From positions 186,655,298 through 186,719,297 of the forward strand of contig NC_134138.1 of NCBI RefSeq assembly GCF_033958435.1: a stretch of DNA of 64,000 nucleotides, given 5' to 3'. Shown piece after piece: positions 10,650-23,820 of this stretch (its first letter is position 1; the number at the start of each line of letters is the position of its first letter). The stretch comes from Carettochelys insculpta (taxonomy: Eukaryota > Chordata > Testudines > Carettochelyidae). The position numbers were made by a program, and so were the translations under genes. The notes beneath the pieces were generated by a model. The model was not told the origin of the DNA, did no database searches, and worked only from the letters and a program-made list of their open reading frames with translations.

Positions 10650-11101
10650 GGCTATGTCTACACTACAGAGATTTTTCGAAAGAAGCTCTTCTGGAAGATC
10701 TCTTTTGAAAGAGTGTGTCCATACACAAAAAAGCAGATCAAAACAGCAATCTGCTTTATCAAAAGAGCTCGTCCACACAGCCCCTGCTCTTTCGAAAGCA
10801 TAGGCCACAGATCGAAAGAATCAGGTACCACAAGGATGCTCTTCTGAAAAACAGAGTGTCTACACACGTTTTCTTTTGAAAGAACCTTTCAAAAGGGGGC
10901 GCTCTTCCAAAACAGGAAAGGAAGAGTGATTTCGAAAGGAGCACCACATTCTTTCGATTTACTTTAGAAAGAACACTTTTTGTGTGTAGATACTCTGAGG
11001 AATCTTTCAAAAGAGCCCCCTTCTTTCAAAAAAAATCTTTTGAAAAAGCTTGCTACTGAGTGACTGAAGCTATGGAAACAATACTGTGTAGATACAGTAA
11101 C
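10650..11101. mobile_element. MITE with GTCTACAC-type ends
   Basis: Begins GGCTATGTCTACACTACAG and ends with its imperfect inverse, CTGTGTAGATACAGTAAC. Inside are many TTCGAAAGA / TCTTTCGAAA and TTTTGAAAGAG palindromic blocks. The end motif resembles that of the Harbinger elements in the window, so it may be Harbinger-like, but no 3-bp duplication is certain. Confidence 0.6.
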
Positions 11102-12159
11102 TATAAAGGGGTCAAAAAATCTCTACTATACACACTACTGGATGATCATTCCTTTGAGAATTGGTCAACCTTTCTCACCATGTTTTAGTTTAGCTATAAC
11201 TGTGTTCTGGACAAAAAACAAAACAAAACCTGGAACACTGGAGACTGAGTCCTGTCTTGGTCTCTGACCCCCCAGCATGACTGGGGTCATTTCTCCTCCC
11301 TTTCTGCCCCTGTTTTCTCTTTGTAAAATGGGGATAACATCTACCAGTCTGAAGGAATGGAAATGCTGATTCAGAACCCCCTGGTTCAGAAGGGAAATGG
11401 TGATCCACAGTCAGAAAGTGAGGCATTAGGAAAAGATCGTATCTTAGTTTGTTTTTTTTTTAAATCAAATCTTGAGTTACTGTATTAAAGAGTCCACTGT
11501 GCTTTAGCTGCTACAGAGTACACAACAGGTAAAGAAGAGTCCCAATGTGGCTCTCTCACTGACTCACAGTGGCCCTAGGTCAGTGATTGAACAGCTGTGT
11601 CCATTCTCCCACCTGTAAAAGCAGACAAGACTTGACCCTTGTAACAGGATGGCTTATCAGTTGAGGACCGGAGCTACCCACTCTTGAGTAGAGAATGAGC
11701 CACAGCTGGGAGTGCTGAGAGTGATTGCCCTGTGAAGACCTACATTGAAGGGAAGAGGAAGAAGAAAATTTACATTATTATGCTGCTGTGGTTAGAAACC
11801 AGTAGATGTGAGCGGGTAGTAGCCAGGACTGAGAGTCTACTCAGGTAGAGCTTGGGAGTAGCCTGCCAAAGCAGTGAGGCCTGGAAGTGGAAGATAAACC
11901 TTGTATTTGATTACACTTTTAGATAGCTTTGAAACCTTGATTTTAATATGTTAATAAGCACAAGCCAAGCAGGGATGGGCACAGGTAAAAATGTTTGCTG
12001 AATCTACTGAACAGGTCAACAAGGGAAACTGAGGCAGATGGCCTGTACTGTCCCCCTGGCCATGAGGGGTTGCATGAGATATGGCTAGTCCTGCTACAGT
12101 ACCTACAAAGCATTTAACATGTTCAAAGTGATTCAGAAACATTAAAAGACTATATCTGC
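11102..12159. other. No gene; scattered MIR-like SINE debris
   Basis: About 11300-11345 (TTTGTAAAATGGGGATAACAT) and 11490-11630 (GTGGCCCTAGGTCAGTGATTG...CACCTGTAAAA) resemble MIR 3' core segments. Nothing coding is supported. Confidence 0.45.
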
Positions 12160-12242
12160 TCCTAATTATTATTAGAGCTGGTAGAAAATTTTCTGGTAAA
12201 GCATTTTTCTGTTGGAAAATGCTCTTTTCATCAAACCAAGTT

Positions 12243-12325
12243 GGTCTGTCCCACAAAAGCTCACCTAATAAATTATTTTGCTAGTCTTTAAAGTGCTACT
12301 TAACTGCTTTTTGTTTTCGAACTGT
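12243..12325. repeat. Partial copy of the fold-back repeat family
   Basis: CACAAAAGCTCACCTAATAAATTATTTTGCTAGTCTTTAAAGTGCTACTTAACTGCTTTTTG shares its TAGTCTTTAAAGTGCT...CTGCTTTTTG end with the palindrome at 48153-48244. It appears inserted within an older AT-rich repeat (12160-12740). Confidence 0.6.
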
Positions 12326-12740
12326 GTCTGTGAGACTTCTTGTTTAGTAGTTAAAGCATGTATTTAGGAGCCAGGAAATACATGATCTGGTTTTTTGGCT
12401 CTGCTCTTGTGCGCTCAAGTTAAGAAACATTGAATTACCCATTCCTGTCTGTAAAATGGGGAACAATAAGAACTATATGGGACCTGATTTTCTGTTTCAG
12501 GGGAAATGCCACAATTTTTCTGTTGCAAATGGAACAAATTAAAACATGTCCAAAAGTTCCCATGACGTTAAATTTTAAAATAGTCATATAACTAAAAATA
12601 TTTTGATAACAATGGAAGATTATTTTGATTTTAATTTTTTAAAACTATTTGGTGTAACATAAAACTGAACCAAAAAGTCATTGAGGAAGAGAAAAGTGAA
12701 ATATTTTCTCTGGAATGCTCAAGGTGCTCCAGTTCAGATT

Positions 12741-14183
12741 TTTACAGAGCTCTCTACTCCGATTATTTTTCTTTATTAAAAATAATTCTGCTGGTATCCC
12801 CACCTTCTGCCAACTGTCTTGCACAACATACCTATGGAGCTGCTACTGTGACTTCATCATAGGTCAGTCAGGTCAGACCAGGAGGAAGTGAAACTTTAGG
12901 TTAACCCATTGCTGATCAGAGCATTGAGCCATCCACTTCACTGGACATGTATGACTAGGCGTGGAAGCAACAGCATAAAGTCATCGGGAGGTGGTGAGTG
13001 ATTGTGCACCAGGTGCATGAATGGACTGATGCTCTGGCACAAGAGGTTTCTCAGCATGTGTGCTGCAGCCGCAGAACGGGGGGAGACTTGGCTAAAATTC
13101 CAGCGAAGGAGGAAATAGTTTGTGAGGCCATATGGTGAACACCACTGCCAAGTAATATGCTGTTTCTGTTGTTGCTTTTGCAAGTGTTAGGAGAATGGCT
13201 TAGATGAAAACAAGAAAGCAGCTCATTGGAGATCTGATATTGCCTGCTTCTCTATTGCTGCCTTATGGAACAGCTTGAGCTCTGCTCGCTCACTGTGCCT
13301 ATGACAGAAGATGTGTCTAGTCAGTGGTGGTAGGTGCATTTTGCTGAGAGCCTGAACCAGTTAGTCTACAGTATTGCACCTGTTCACTGGTCTCTGTATG
13401 AGGATGGCCAAAGGTAAGCAGAGAGGGTCTGTTGGTTAGCCAGGAAAGAAGAGGTAATTTGCTTAAACCCATTTAAGCCTTAAAGGTGGGAGTTTGTTGT
13501 CTGGATGGAACAGAGGTTTGGGCTTTGTACAATCACCACAGTGCATACACTGTGGCTCCCAATCTGGTTATTTTAAGGCTTGCACAAAATAACAAGCTTC
13601 TGAAAATAACAGTTTCACGACTTTCTTCTAACCGAACAAACTGTATCCCTGTGATTTCAGTCTCACAGTTCTAATCAGAGCCTGTGAAGCAAATGCAGTG
13701 ACTGAAACTCTAGCAATGCCCCCTCTCAAAAGTAAGCCAAACCCTGACTCCTCTCAGCCAGGGCCCTGCAGCAATCACATCAGTTCTTCATATACACTGT
13801 GACCATGGCGGTCGAGTCCTTGGACCCAGTTCTCTGATACTACGGACCTTGTGTGGTCACTTACACCAGTGCAAAGTGGGTATGAAAGGCTATCCAATCA
13901 ATTCTTCACCTCCACCTGCCAGCGAAAGCATTTGCACTTGCTTTGTATAAATGTAAATGGCTATAGAAGGAGCAAGACAGAGGATATTGCATATTGCACT
14001 GTGATGTGCCACTAAGATATAGTAAGTATGTTGTTTGCTGTATATTTCAAAGATATGTTGTAAGGTTTAATTCAGCAGTGTTTCTGTGTATGTGTGCTCA
14101 ATTAACTGGCATTTCTGAAATCTCTCAATACAAATTTTCAGTCTAGTAACTGGGCTGAGGATACTAACCAGTATGTTATATAA
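12741..14183. other. No gene recognised
   Basis: No exon or clear repeat boundary. Open frames at 12938-13183 and 13486-13674 have no recognisable domain. Confidence 0.45.
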
Positions 14184-14414
14184 TTGCATGGTCTCCCCTC
14201 TGCTTTTATGCAAAAGAGGCAGAAGACAAGTAAGCAAACTGAAATTATGGATTTTTTCAAAAAATCAGCTGCCAGGGTGTGTCATAGGGTCATTGAAGAT
14301 TCAGCCAACTCTCCTGCACCTTTTATATCTACAGTGATAACTGGCATTAATATTGATGACCCCGAGGCATTGCAACATCTTGAGTTGTCTCCTGAGTCAT
14401 CCAAGACAGACTGA
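14184..14414 (+). pseudogene. Possible fossil coding fragment of a transposase tail
   Basis: The 76-codon frame contains [11 protein letters not shown], a basic-then-hydrophobic tail motif seen at the C-termini of several DNA-transposase families, followed by an acidic region. No catalytic core is nearby. It may be a chance open frame, and I do not assign a family. Confidence 0.2.
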
Positions 14415-16799
14415 ATTATATTCTGTGTAGTTTTAAGGTTAGGTCTTACTTTTAGTGATCTGGATGTATGCCATGCCCTGTCCATTGTAATATGTAGTGT
14501 GGTAAGATAACCTTTTCCATAGAAATCTTTACCTATTACACACACAAGTACTGCAAGAAGTCAACCACTCTTCAGGGCAGTACTACTATTAGGTGGGTGA
14601 GTATCTGTTTTCTATTCTATACTCTATTCCTTTTGTTGTATTTCAATTCTTTGAAAATTGGCATTACATTGGTAAATTCTAACTCTCAGTTAACCAGCAC
14701 CTCCTATTCTCTCAGCATACTGCATAACAGAGCCCCGTGTAGGAGGGTGAGATAGCATTTGGAGGTCTCCTCCTGTTGGAGGATAGTCTGTCTTTTTTTT
14801 TTGCCTCTTGTTTTCAATTTCTCTTTGACACCCCCACCCCACCTAGTACTAATAGTTATTGATTGATTGGCTTTATTCATGTGGCAGATTTTTTCCCCAC
14901 GCCAAAACTGAAGCTGTTTTGAAATAGAGGATTCATTTTTGAAAAATTCAGTCTTTGACCCTGAAAATATATATTATGCAGCTTTTAAACTAGCTCCTGC
15001 ACTGAACATTTTACAGTGGAAGAAGGTAGGTAGCGCAGAACAATGGAACAGGGGCAGCTTTTGAGAGCAGTGCAAGCCAAATTCCACCCTGGTCAACTCC
15101 ACCGAAATCAATGGGCCCAACAGCTTCTGCTCTGGGGGGGATCTAATCACCTTCTGAGTCAGGTTGAAAGGGAATATTTCCACCTTGCTGCCCTGTAACA
15201 GTCAAAATCTGACCAGTGCTTGAGGTATGGGGATGCTATTCCACCTTACTTCCTGACAGGGGCAGTCAGAGCTGTAGTAGTCCACCTGCCTCCCCTGTGG
15301 CAAATAATGATGTGGCCTGAGTCTTCCAGCCCGTGTTAAGTCCTGTGCTGTAGTTTCATTTATTATATCATAGACTGGTTCTCCGCATATTGTGCATTCA
15401 AAGGACCAGGCCCAGCTGCACAATGGTATTTTAGCCTCCTAGTTTTCATTGAAAGGACTCCTGAAAGGTCCTAGACCAACAGCTCTGGGACTGCAGTCCT
15501 TGATTTACCCACACCACAGAAAGCAGGCATGAAACCTGCCCCATGGGAAGCTTATCTCATGACTGCTACCTGCATGCGTTCTTCCTTTGAGGCAGTTGGC
15601 ACTGGCCATTGCCACAGATAGAATGCTAGATTATAAAATCTCGCTTCATAATTTCACAAGTTGTTGATCTGTCTATATTTCTGTAGCTCTTTTATCTCCT
15701 TTCTGTGCCCCTCCCTCCACAGCTGTTAAGTCTAAAATTGGCTATCACAGCTCTTCCCTTCCAGTTATTCCCCTGCCCCTTTATTTGACCTCTGCTTGGA
15801 TACCAGTCCCTTCACCTTTCCTTACATCCGACCTTCTCTCTCCAGCCAATCCATTGCACCCTGTATTTATACTTGTAGCATTGTTGCCTATGGTCTGGGA
15901 TACTGGAACAATTTGTATAGCTGGAGTGCTGAGGGTCATTGAACCAAACTGTAAATCCTGGATATAATGGAGAACACTTCAAGTCCGGGTTGTTCCAGCA
16001 CCCCTATATCCAGCAGCTATGTTTAAGGATGGAAATGGCTGCAAAATCTCTAAGTCTGGGAATGGAGTGGGGGGAAGGGGGTGAGAAGATCTTAAGATTG
16101 CTTAAAATCATAGGGCCTAACATGATTTGTGTTGGGGGTGTAACTCCATTCTCTTCAACAACTACTCCAGAGTCTCACAGGTACAAAAGAAAAACCAGGC
16201 GCTTCAGTAACCCCAGTGAAGTGAAGTGGGTGCACTTCTGTTTCCTAGCTGATTGGGAGCAATCCAAATACCACTGAAACATTGTGGGAGGAAAACATCA
16301 GGGGTCAAATTCCTCCCTGGTGTAAGTCCATTGCATTCGGAATGTTGCTATGTCTGGGCTGTATTTGGCCTGTTGTGCTTTTCTTAGCCACGTTGTGAAA
16401 AGTACGCACCCACTGCATGCAAATCGCTGTTTTGACTGGAAATAGATGTCACCAAGGAAACGCTCAAGCAACGGATGGACAAATTCTGTTAGTGGTTTAC
16501 ATAGCTGTCTTGGGTGACTCGCCGAGGCTGTGCTATTAATAACTGTGAAGCTGGTACAAGGGAACACTGTACAAGCAGATGGCATGTTTGTTAGTGTTGT
16601 TATATCTACCAGCTGCTAGGTGTTTGGAATTACACAGGCATTGCCTCACATGTCAGTAGTATACTGCTCACCCCAAATCCATGCAGTGCCTTGTTTCCAC
16701 TGGGGCCGTGACCCTTCTTTGATGAGCTGTCAGTTTGTCCCCTAGGCAGTGGAGATAACAGCCTCTGCACACACACCCCACCCGCAGCAAGGTAGGAAA
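14415..16799. other. No gene recognised; old repeat fragments
   Basis: Fragments such as GCAAGCCAAATTCCACCCTGG (about 15070) and GGTCAAATTCCTCCCTGGTGTAAGTCC (about 16301) look like two copies of one ancient repeat. No coding exon is supported. Confidence 0.4.
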
Positions 16800-16889
16800 G
16801 GGGCCCTCAAGGGGGGGCGGGCACAGGCAGTGAGCCCTTAGCTCCGCTCTGACAGCTGTGCTGGGCCCCCTACCTTACAGCCATGCAGA

Positions 16890-17000
16890 GCAGTGCTGGC
16901 ACAGCACCTCAAAGGGGCCTAGAACTCTGGCCGCCGCTGCTGCCAAAGTAGCTGCAGTGATAGGAGCTCTGGCCCCTTTGAAACACTAGGCCCTGGAGCA
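16890..17000 (+). repeat. Interspersed repeat B (inverted relative at 23300-23410)
   Basis: GGCCCCTTTGAAACACTAGGCCCTGGAGCAACTGCGC matches the reverse complement of 23306-23400 (CCCTTTGAATCACCAGGCCCTGGAGCAATTGC). A GCTGCTGC-rich middle precedes it in both. Confidence 0.6.
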
Positions 17001-19286
17001 ACTGCGCTCTCTTTGTATGTCCCACCCCACACCCATCCAGTGCACCTGCTCCTAGTTGGCGGAGTCAAACTCTGTTTTGACTCCAAGTTATACTACACCA
17101 ATCCTTTGTCTTTAGTCACAAACAGGATTCTCCCCTGCTGTTTGTTTCTTCTTGCAGATTTCCTTCCTTTATAGCTTGTGTCTTCAGCCAGTTGGCTTGA
17201 AGGGATCACTGGTTCACAAACCTCTTGCCCAATTCACCTTGTAAAATTAGTGGAGGGAACAAATTCTACCTTGGCCCAAAGAGTAACCTGCATTGTTGAG
17301 GGAAAATGAGGGTCTAGGATATTGTGTGGCTTTCTGAGAAGCCAAAATCAGACTTATAGTGGAAACTCAGTAGCAAACTTAACTGTGGGGTGATGGCTGT
17401 CAGCACATTGTAAAACAAAAGCAAAATCCTTTTGCAGTGTGAAGTGTCATGGAGTGTAGCTGTCAGATGTGTCTTTCTTTCAGCAGGGAGAACAGAAGGT
17501 TTATACCGTTTATTGTTGACTGGGACACAGCATAAACCAGAAACAGAAACCGGAAGCAGTCAGTACAATTCATCTTAGGGAGAGGGGGCCCAGAGGAGGG
17601 GTCCCCAAACTGGGGCCCTGGCCCTTCATCCTCCCTGTCCAGCCAGACAATACTACCCTCCTTCCAAACTGCCCAGTTCCAATTTAAACCAGCCAGAATC
17701 CTCCTCCCTCCTTTGTCTTACTTCACAGAGAAGAAAAGAGTCACCTGGTTTCCTAGGTTACAAACAGCAGGAAGGGCTTGGTCTGTGTGTGAGAAGTCAT
17801 CACACCGAAACACCCCTCACTGCTATTCACTGATGCTGAGCCTAAGGAAACTGAGGTACCTACCTTGAGTTACTGCAGGACAGTAGGAAACAGATGCAAC
17901 CTAACCAGGGGAATAAAATCCTCACACCGTCCACTTTGTCACAAGGTTACAGACCGCTACAACGATTAAAATATTGTAGAAGTGAACAAAGAATTTACAA
18001 TATTTTTTAGCAACTCTGATTCCCCCCCTCCCTCCCCATGATTCCTTTGTGCATCAATTTTTAAAGATACTCTTTTGAGGGCAAATAGAAGCCAGGGAAT
18101 GTATAAAGGTGCTTGTGAAAGCTGTGACATTTCAAAGCAGTGTTGTTGTTGGTTTTTTTTTTTAAGCAAATTCTTAGTAGGCTGTAAAATGTTAAAACAG
18201 GGAGTTAGTGCTCATAAACATTTCATCATTCTAAACTTAAGGGACTACAGTCAGTCACGTAGCCAGAGAAAAGGGGGGAAAAGAAAGCTGGTGAATTGCT
18301 GTTTGGTTAAGGGAAAGGAGTCTTAAATCTTGAGGGAAGAAAAATATTTATTTTATGGTGATGTAAAAAATTTAGTTTTCTAAACACAGAACGATTAAAA
18401 TGTGACCTACATGTTAGTTTAAACATGTTTCTGCCCAGTGTCATGGCATTAGTGTAAACAGGATGTACTGTCAATCCATCGTATTTGTTTGTGATGGCAG
18501 ACGTACAAAGAAGAAGCACAGATGCTCTCATAAATCTAATTAGCTTCCCCAAATAAAACTTTATTACTCTTGTGAAGACTTTGTCTTGTTTCAGATTTTT
18601 TCATCATCTAGGAAGACTGAGAAGGGCAACTGAATGAGTCAGGAAGCTGGTGATAGGATACTAATGGACCCAACCCAGAATACCCGAGGCTGCCAGTATG
18701 TGAATTTTTGGGGAGACATGGGTTCAGCCTCAGAATCAGGTTACTTGTTTTAATCCTTTCTAGTTTAGTAATGATTAAAAGTTATCCCACTCTGAGAGCT
18801 GTTAGGTGGACTTCGTGGAATGACTTGACAGTCCCAATCCATTTCCTAGGTGCCTACATCACATAAACTTCCATCACAGTTATTAGTGTCTAGATGAATA
18901 AGACATTTAGCGTTGGAAGCTGTTCATATGTGGAGTAACTTTAAATTGTTACTAAAAGTTCACGTTTAATTTTTTTTTTAATTGACTACATATTGAGCCT
19001 GTAAAACCCTTTTTGCAAAGATCATGCCTATTTGATGGAACATTCAGCACACTGACAACATCCAGACATCATTTGCACAGATAAACTTCAGCTAACTTTA
19101 GTGCTCTTAAGCACTTCCCTTTCCACTTTTATGCTGGACAGCCCTCCCTTGAAACACAATCCTTCTAAACATGCAGTGGTTACTGGCACCCTCCAGTGTC
19201 ACACTATTACTAGTCAATGAACGTGTCATATGACTTGGTCATCTTTCTTTCAAATCACTTCAATTTGCCACATTTGGTTCAAAGGC
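17001..19286. other. No gene recognised
   Basis: Unclassified. Open frames at 17966-18169, 18075-18326 and 18307-18552 lack domains and splice context. Confidence 0.45.
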
Positions 19287-19410
19287 CAGTGGTTCCCAAC
19301 CTTTTCACTAGTGCAGACCCCCACTTTACCCACTCAGTTGTTCATGCACCCCCATCAGAGACAATTCTAGCTGGTATGCACACTTCATTAAATGAAAAAG
19401 GAAACCACAC
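19287..19410 (+). repeat. hAT-type terminal fragment
   Basis: Begins CAGTGGTTCCCAACCTTTTCACTAGTG, a typical hAT-like end, close to that of the element at 30158. The opposite end was not found, so this is a truncated or very decayed copy. Confidence 0.5.
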
Positions 19411-19553
19411 TACAGATTTTCAGACAGGCAAGTGCTTAGCCCTGTAACGAATACAGGCACATAGACAGCTAGAATCCAATCTTGTGATCCACACACAAGC
19501 TGCTTGACAGACAGCATTAGGCTCAGGATCTGAACCTAAATGACAAATTCAGA

Positions 19554-19907
19554 GGCCATGTCTTTACCACAAAATGAAGTCCCCCTACCTTATGTGGGCA
19601 TACAGCCACCACGTTAATTGCATGGCTTGCTCTACATGCTATTCCTTGCGTTAGCAGTGCATGGCCTCACCATGAACGCTTCCCGGGATGTCTTCTCAGT
19701 GTGTGGCCTTGTGGGATGGCTCTGAAAGTCAATTACAGTTGATATAAGCAAGGTAATGTCTGTACTAACTCCATTGACTCTACACTGCTCATGAAGGTGG
19801 AGTTGGATCAGTTACGTCACTGGGAGTGACATTTAAGTGTAGACGCATCCACAGTAAGAGGATGTAAGCTGCCTTGCATTGACTTAGCTGTGTAGTGCAG
19901 ACCAGAC
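19554..19907. mobile_element. MITE with GTCT-type ends
   Basis: Starts GGCCATGTCTTTACCAC and ends GTAGTGCAGACCAGAC, imperfectly inverted. Internal inverted pieces occur (AGCTGCCTTGCATTGACTTAG against earlier TTAATTGCATGGC). Decayed. Confidence 0.5.
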
Positions 19908-20204
19908 GAGGGAAAATGGAGAGCAGAAGGGCTTCGGGCTTCTATTAGAGTGGGACTTCTGAAGATGCTCATCATAGGCCTAGTTCTGCTGTTGCTGAAA
20001 TTGGTGGGAGTTTTACAGTTGACTTTAGTGAAGCTGAAGCAGAACCTAATGCTTCTGAAAATCTCACCACTCTCTTATATTGTGAACTCACTTCTGGCTA
20101 TATCAGAAAACAGGAGGTTGTTAAGAAGGACTTGAAAACATTTGATATAGTATTGTTCCCTAGTTGATACTTGGTACATCGTGCAACACTAGCTGTAAAG
20201 TTTT

Positions 20205-21523
20205 TCATAGAATTCTAGGGCTGGAAGGGACCTTGGGAGGTCATCAAGTCCAGACCCCTGCCTAAAGCAGGATCAACCCCCACTAAGTCATCCCAGCCAC
20301 AACTATGTCAGGTTAGGACTTAGAAACCTCTAGAGATGGAGATTCCACCACCTTTCTTGGTAACACATTCCAGTGCTTCATTGCCCTCCTGGTGAAATAG
20401 TTTTTCCTAATATCCAGCCTATGTCTCTCCCTCTGTAATGTCAGACCATTGCTCCTCGTTCTGCCATCTGTCACTACCGAGAAAAGTCTCTCCCTATCCT
20501 CTTCGAAGACGTTGAAGTCTGCTATCAAATCATCCCTCAGTCTTCTCTTCTGCAAACTAAATAAGCCCAAATCCCTCAGCCTCTCCTCATAGGTCATGTG
20601 CTCCAGCCCCCTCATCATTTTTGTTGCCTTCCACTGAACCCTCTCTAATGTGCCCACATCCTTTCTGGGGGGGCCCAGAATTGGCCACAATACTCCAGAT
20701 GTGGCCACACCAGTGCTAAGTAGAGGGGAATAATAACTTCTCTAGATCTGCTGGAAATGCTTCTCCTAATGCACCCCAATATGCTGTTAGCCTTCTTGGT
20801 TACAAGGGCACACTGTTAACTTATATCCAGCCTCTCATCCATTGTAACCCCTAGGTCCTTTTCTTCTGTACTGCTACTTAGTCAGTCAGTCCCCAGACTG
20901 TAACAGTGGTTGAAATTCTTCTGTTCCAAGTGCAGGACTCTGCACTTCTCCTTGTTGAAACTCATCAAATTTCTTTTGGCCCAATCCTGTAATTTGTCTA
21001 GGTCACTCTGGACCCTATCCCTACCCTCCAATGTATCTACTTGATCCCCTAGCTTAGTGTCCTCTGCAAATTTGCTGAGGGTGCAATCCATTCCCTCCTC
21101 CAGGTCACTAATAAAGATGTTGAATAGTGCTGGCCCGAGAACCGATCCTTGGGGCACTCTGCTTGAAACAGACTGCCAACCAAACATTGAGCCATTGACC
21201 ACTACCTGTTGGACCCATTCATCAAGCCAGCTTTCTATCCCTCTCATGGTCCATGTATCCAATCTATACTTCTTTAACTTATGGGCAAAATTTTTGTGGG
21301 AGACAGTATCAAAAGCTTTGCTGAAGTCAAGGTATATCACATCCATAGACTTCCCCATATCCACAGAGTGTGTTACCTCATCATAGAAGCTAATCAGATT
21401 AGTGAGGCACGACTTGCCCTTAGTGAATCTATGTTGACTACTCTTGATGACTTTCTCCTCTTTCAAGAGCTCCGAAATGGATTCCTTAATGTGTTTAAAC
21501 ATTAGAAAGGGAGTGTCTTGCAT
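20205..21523 (-). mobile_element. CR1 LINE, 5'-truncated (RT to 3' end)
   Basis: Minus-strand frames 21523-20882 and 20708-20313 encode the CR1 reverse transcriptase and its C-terminal part. Visible are [51 protein letters not shown] and the catalytic box as FAEDTKLG, where FADDTKLG is usual, so one catalytic aspartate is lost. The 3' end is the typical CR1 tail (CATAGAATTCTAGGGCTGGAAGGGACC on plus). The copy is dead: truncated, frameshifted and active-site mutant. Confidence 0.93.
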
Positions 21524-22680
21524 GGAATATCATTCACGCTACAATGGATGGGATTTTTTTCCCTTGAATATGGAGAGGGTGAGAGGGGAGGATTTGAACT
21601 CCTGCGGTCCTCTTAGACAATGTAGGCATCAACCTAGCTTCCAGCAATAAAGATGTAATGTGGGAAAAGCTGAACGAGACCTGTGCAGTATGTAGCTTGG
21701 GGATAAAGAACATGTCTCTTTGACCTTTTGTCCTAAAGAAACAAAGTAAACTTTGTGCTCAGGCTTGAAAAGACAATGCAAGAACAAAATTCAACTGCAC
21801 TGGTGTAAGTCCACGAAACTGCACAAAAAAGCCCCAACTGCCTGACCATAGGGAAACAGGCTGTCTTTGACCTGAGCCAGGAATTATATTGCATGTGCTG
21901 GGGCGGGGCTCCTCTCACCTTGCTGAAGCAGGGACTGAAAATAAGACAGCACCATTTTTCCCCAAAATCCTAACTACTAGGGCGTCTGTTTGATGTGTCT
22001 TGCCTTGTCTTGTCTTGTCCTCTTGCCTTGGCTTCTGCCACTGCTTCAGGATCTTGATGCATCAGAAACAAATCACTGTTTAACACTCTGGACTAGATCT
22101 TCAGTTTGAGAAAAATACCATAACTCCATTGTTTTTCCAGCTGAATGATGATTTATTCACATGGAGGACTTGGTACCTTCTATTTTCCCACAGATGGAAA
22201 TATTGCCACCAGCTTGATTCTCCACTCAGCACTTCTCGAGCCAGTGCTCAGTTCCTGTTCACATGCATGATTCATGTCCCAGTACAGAAGTCTGGTCTAA
22301 GGCTTCCAAAACGCGAAGCTATCTCTGCTATTTCTCATTGTGTATTAATGACCTCATTATCATGCACATTTGTCTTTATACAAGACACAAAAGCCACTCT
22401 ACATGAGAGAGCTAAAAATACACAGTGCTCGGCAGAATTCTGCCAAATGCAAACTGTGCCTGTCACCTATTCCAACACCATCTGAATTCTGTCACTGGTT
22501 GGCTTCAGGACGTTGGAGGTAGCTGGTTGTGGGCAAAGGTGATCCTGTGGGGATGGAATGAGGGTTTTTTTTTTCTTTCTTTTTCTTTACAGGCTTCAAA
22601 ATGCCATGTGATACCCTAAGTGAGCCCTGGTTAGGAGAGAGCTGTGCATGGCATTGCTTTAATAGTGTGCATAACTACCC
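21524..22680. other. No gene recognised
   Basis: About 21585-21630 (GGATTTGAACTCCTGCGG) could be a reversed tRNA-like SINE core. Otherwise nothing recognisable. Confidence 0.4.
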
Positions 22681-22795
22681 ACCAGCAGACTCAAAGCTGG
22701 GACCTCTGGAACTTAGTGTAGGTGCCTCTACAGCTTGAGCTAAAGGCCGGCTGGCTCGCAGCTCAGTCTGTAGGGGACTCAGACTTTTTTTTCCC
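22681..22795 (-). repeat. tRNA-derived SINE fragment
   Basis: The reverse complement contains TTTAGCTCAAGCTGTAGAGGC, which resembles a tRNA A box (TAGCTCAGTGGTAGAGC), followed by CCAGAGGTCCC. A similar block lies at 47780-47830. Confidence 0.5.
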
Positions 22796-22936
22796 CCTCT
22801 GTGACGTGGCCTAGGTACCTCTACATGGGACAGTTAACCACACAGAGGTGTGTGGGTTCCATGAGCTCCTTGCACACACCAGGGGCTCTTTCCCCCTCGC
22901 CCTTATTGTGCACAGCTCTTTGTATGCCACCCTCCC

Positions 22937-22937
22937 A

Positions 22938-22992
<55 letters not shown>
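22937..22992. repeat. (TC)n(AC)n compound microsatellite
   Basis: A CT run passes directly into a long CA run. It produces spurious low-complexity frames on both strands. Confidence 0.95.
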
Positions 22993-22993
<1 letters not shown>

Positions 22994-23299
22994 TCCTTCA
23001 AGAACTCTCCACCCACAGTTCTCCTTCGAGGGGCTCTGTATGACACCGTTCCTCCCTGTGGTCCTCTCCAACCCCCCAGCTATGGGCTCTGATGTGCCCC
23101 ATGCCATAGCTGCTCATTATCTCCCCGTGACGTTCTGATGCCCCAGCCAGAGAAATGCCATCCAATTAAGACCTCCTGTTTGCTGGGCCAATTATTTTCT
23201 GTATCTTTCTATAAAAGATGTTGGGCATTAACGTATTAATGTTTGAGATGCCAAGATACGTTGGTGATATAGGCCACAGAAAAGCCATAAACATGTACA

Positions 23300-23410
23300 A
23301 GCCAACTGGGTGGGGGAGGAGCAATTGCTCCAGGGCCTGGTGATTCAAAGGGACCCAGAGCTCCTGGCCACTGCTGCTACTACTACAGCAGCAGCAACAG
23401 TGGCTGGAGC
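23300..23410 (-). repeat. Interspersed repeat B, inverted relative of 16890-17000
   Basis: The reverse complement matches 16890-17000 around CCCTTTGAA-CACCAGGCCCTGGAGCAA, with a GCTGCTACTACTACAGCAGCAGC middle. Confidence 0.6.
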
Positions 23411-23599
23411 CCCAGGTCCCATTGAATTGCTGCAGGAGCTCTGCTCTGCATGACTCTCAGGGAGGGAGGGTCTATTGTGGTCTGAGTGGCACTAAGAGAT
23501 GACTGTCCTTAGCCCAACCCCTTCCAGGGCGTGGCACCCCCCATGCTCCTTGTCAGCTGTTGGCCCTGCTGTCTGTCTTTGGCAGTGGTGATCAAATGC

Positions 23600-23820
23600 A
23601 TAGAAAGACCTGAAAGAGCTGTACAGGGCATGCAGGTCAGCTGTGACAGTGAGCCAGCCATCAATGGTCTGTAAAGAAAGCTTTCAGGGTTTTCCTTATC
23701 AACCCAGACTGCATAAGTGCACATAATAACTTCACACAGGACATTGGTAGCAAAGCAGGGATTTGAACCTAGGAGTTCTGAATCACAGCTCAGTGCTTCA
23801 GCCACAAGATCATTTCCCTA
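23600..23820 (-). repeat. MIR-like SINE
   Basis: The reverse complement shows CTGAAGCACTGAGCTGTGATTC followed by AGGTTCAAATCCCTGC. The latter resembles a tRNA B box (GGTTCAAATCC), as expected in a tRNA-derived SINE head. Confidence 0.6.

Noticed and set aside
22811..23138. Frames with TH/CV repeats
   Set aside because: Translations of the (TC)n(AC)n microsatellite.
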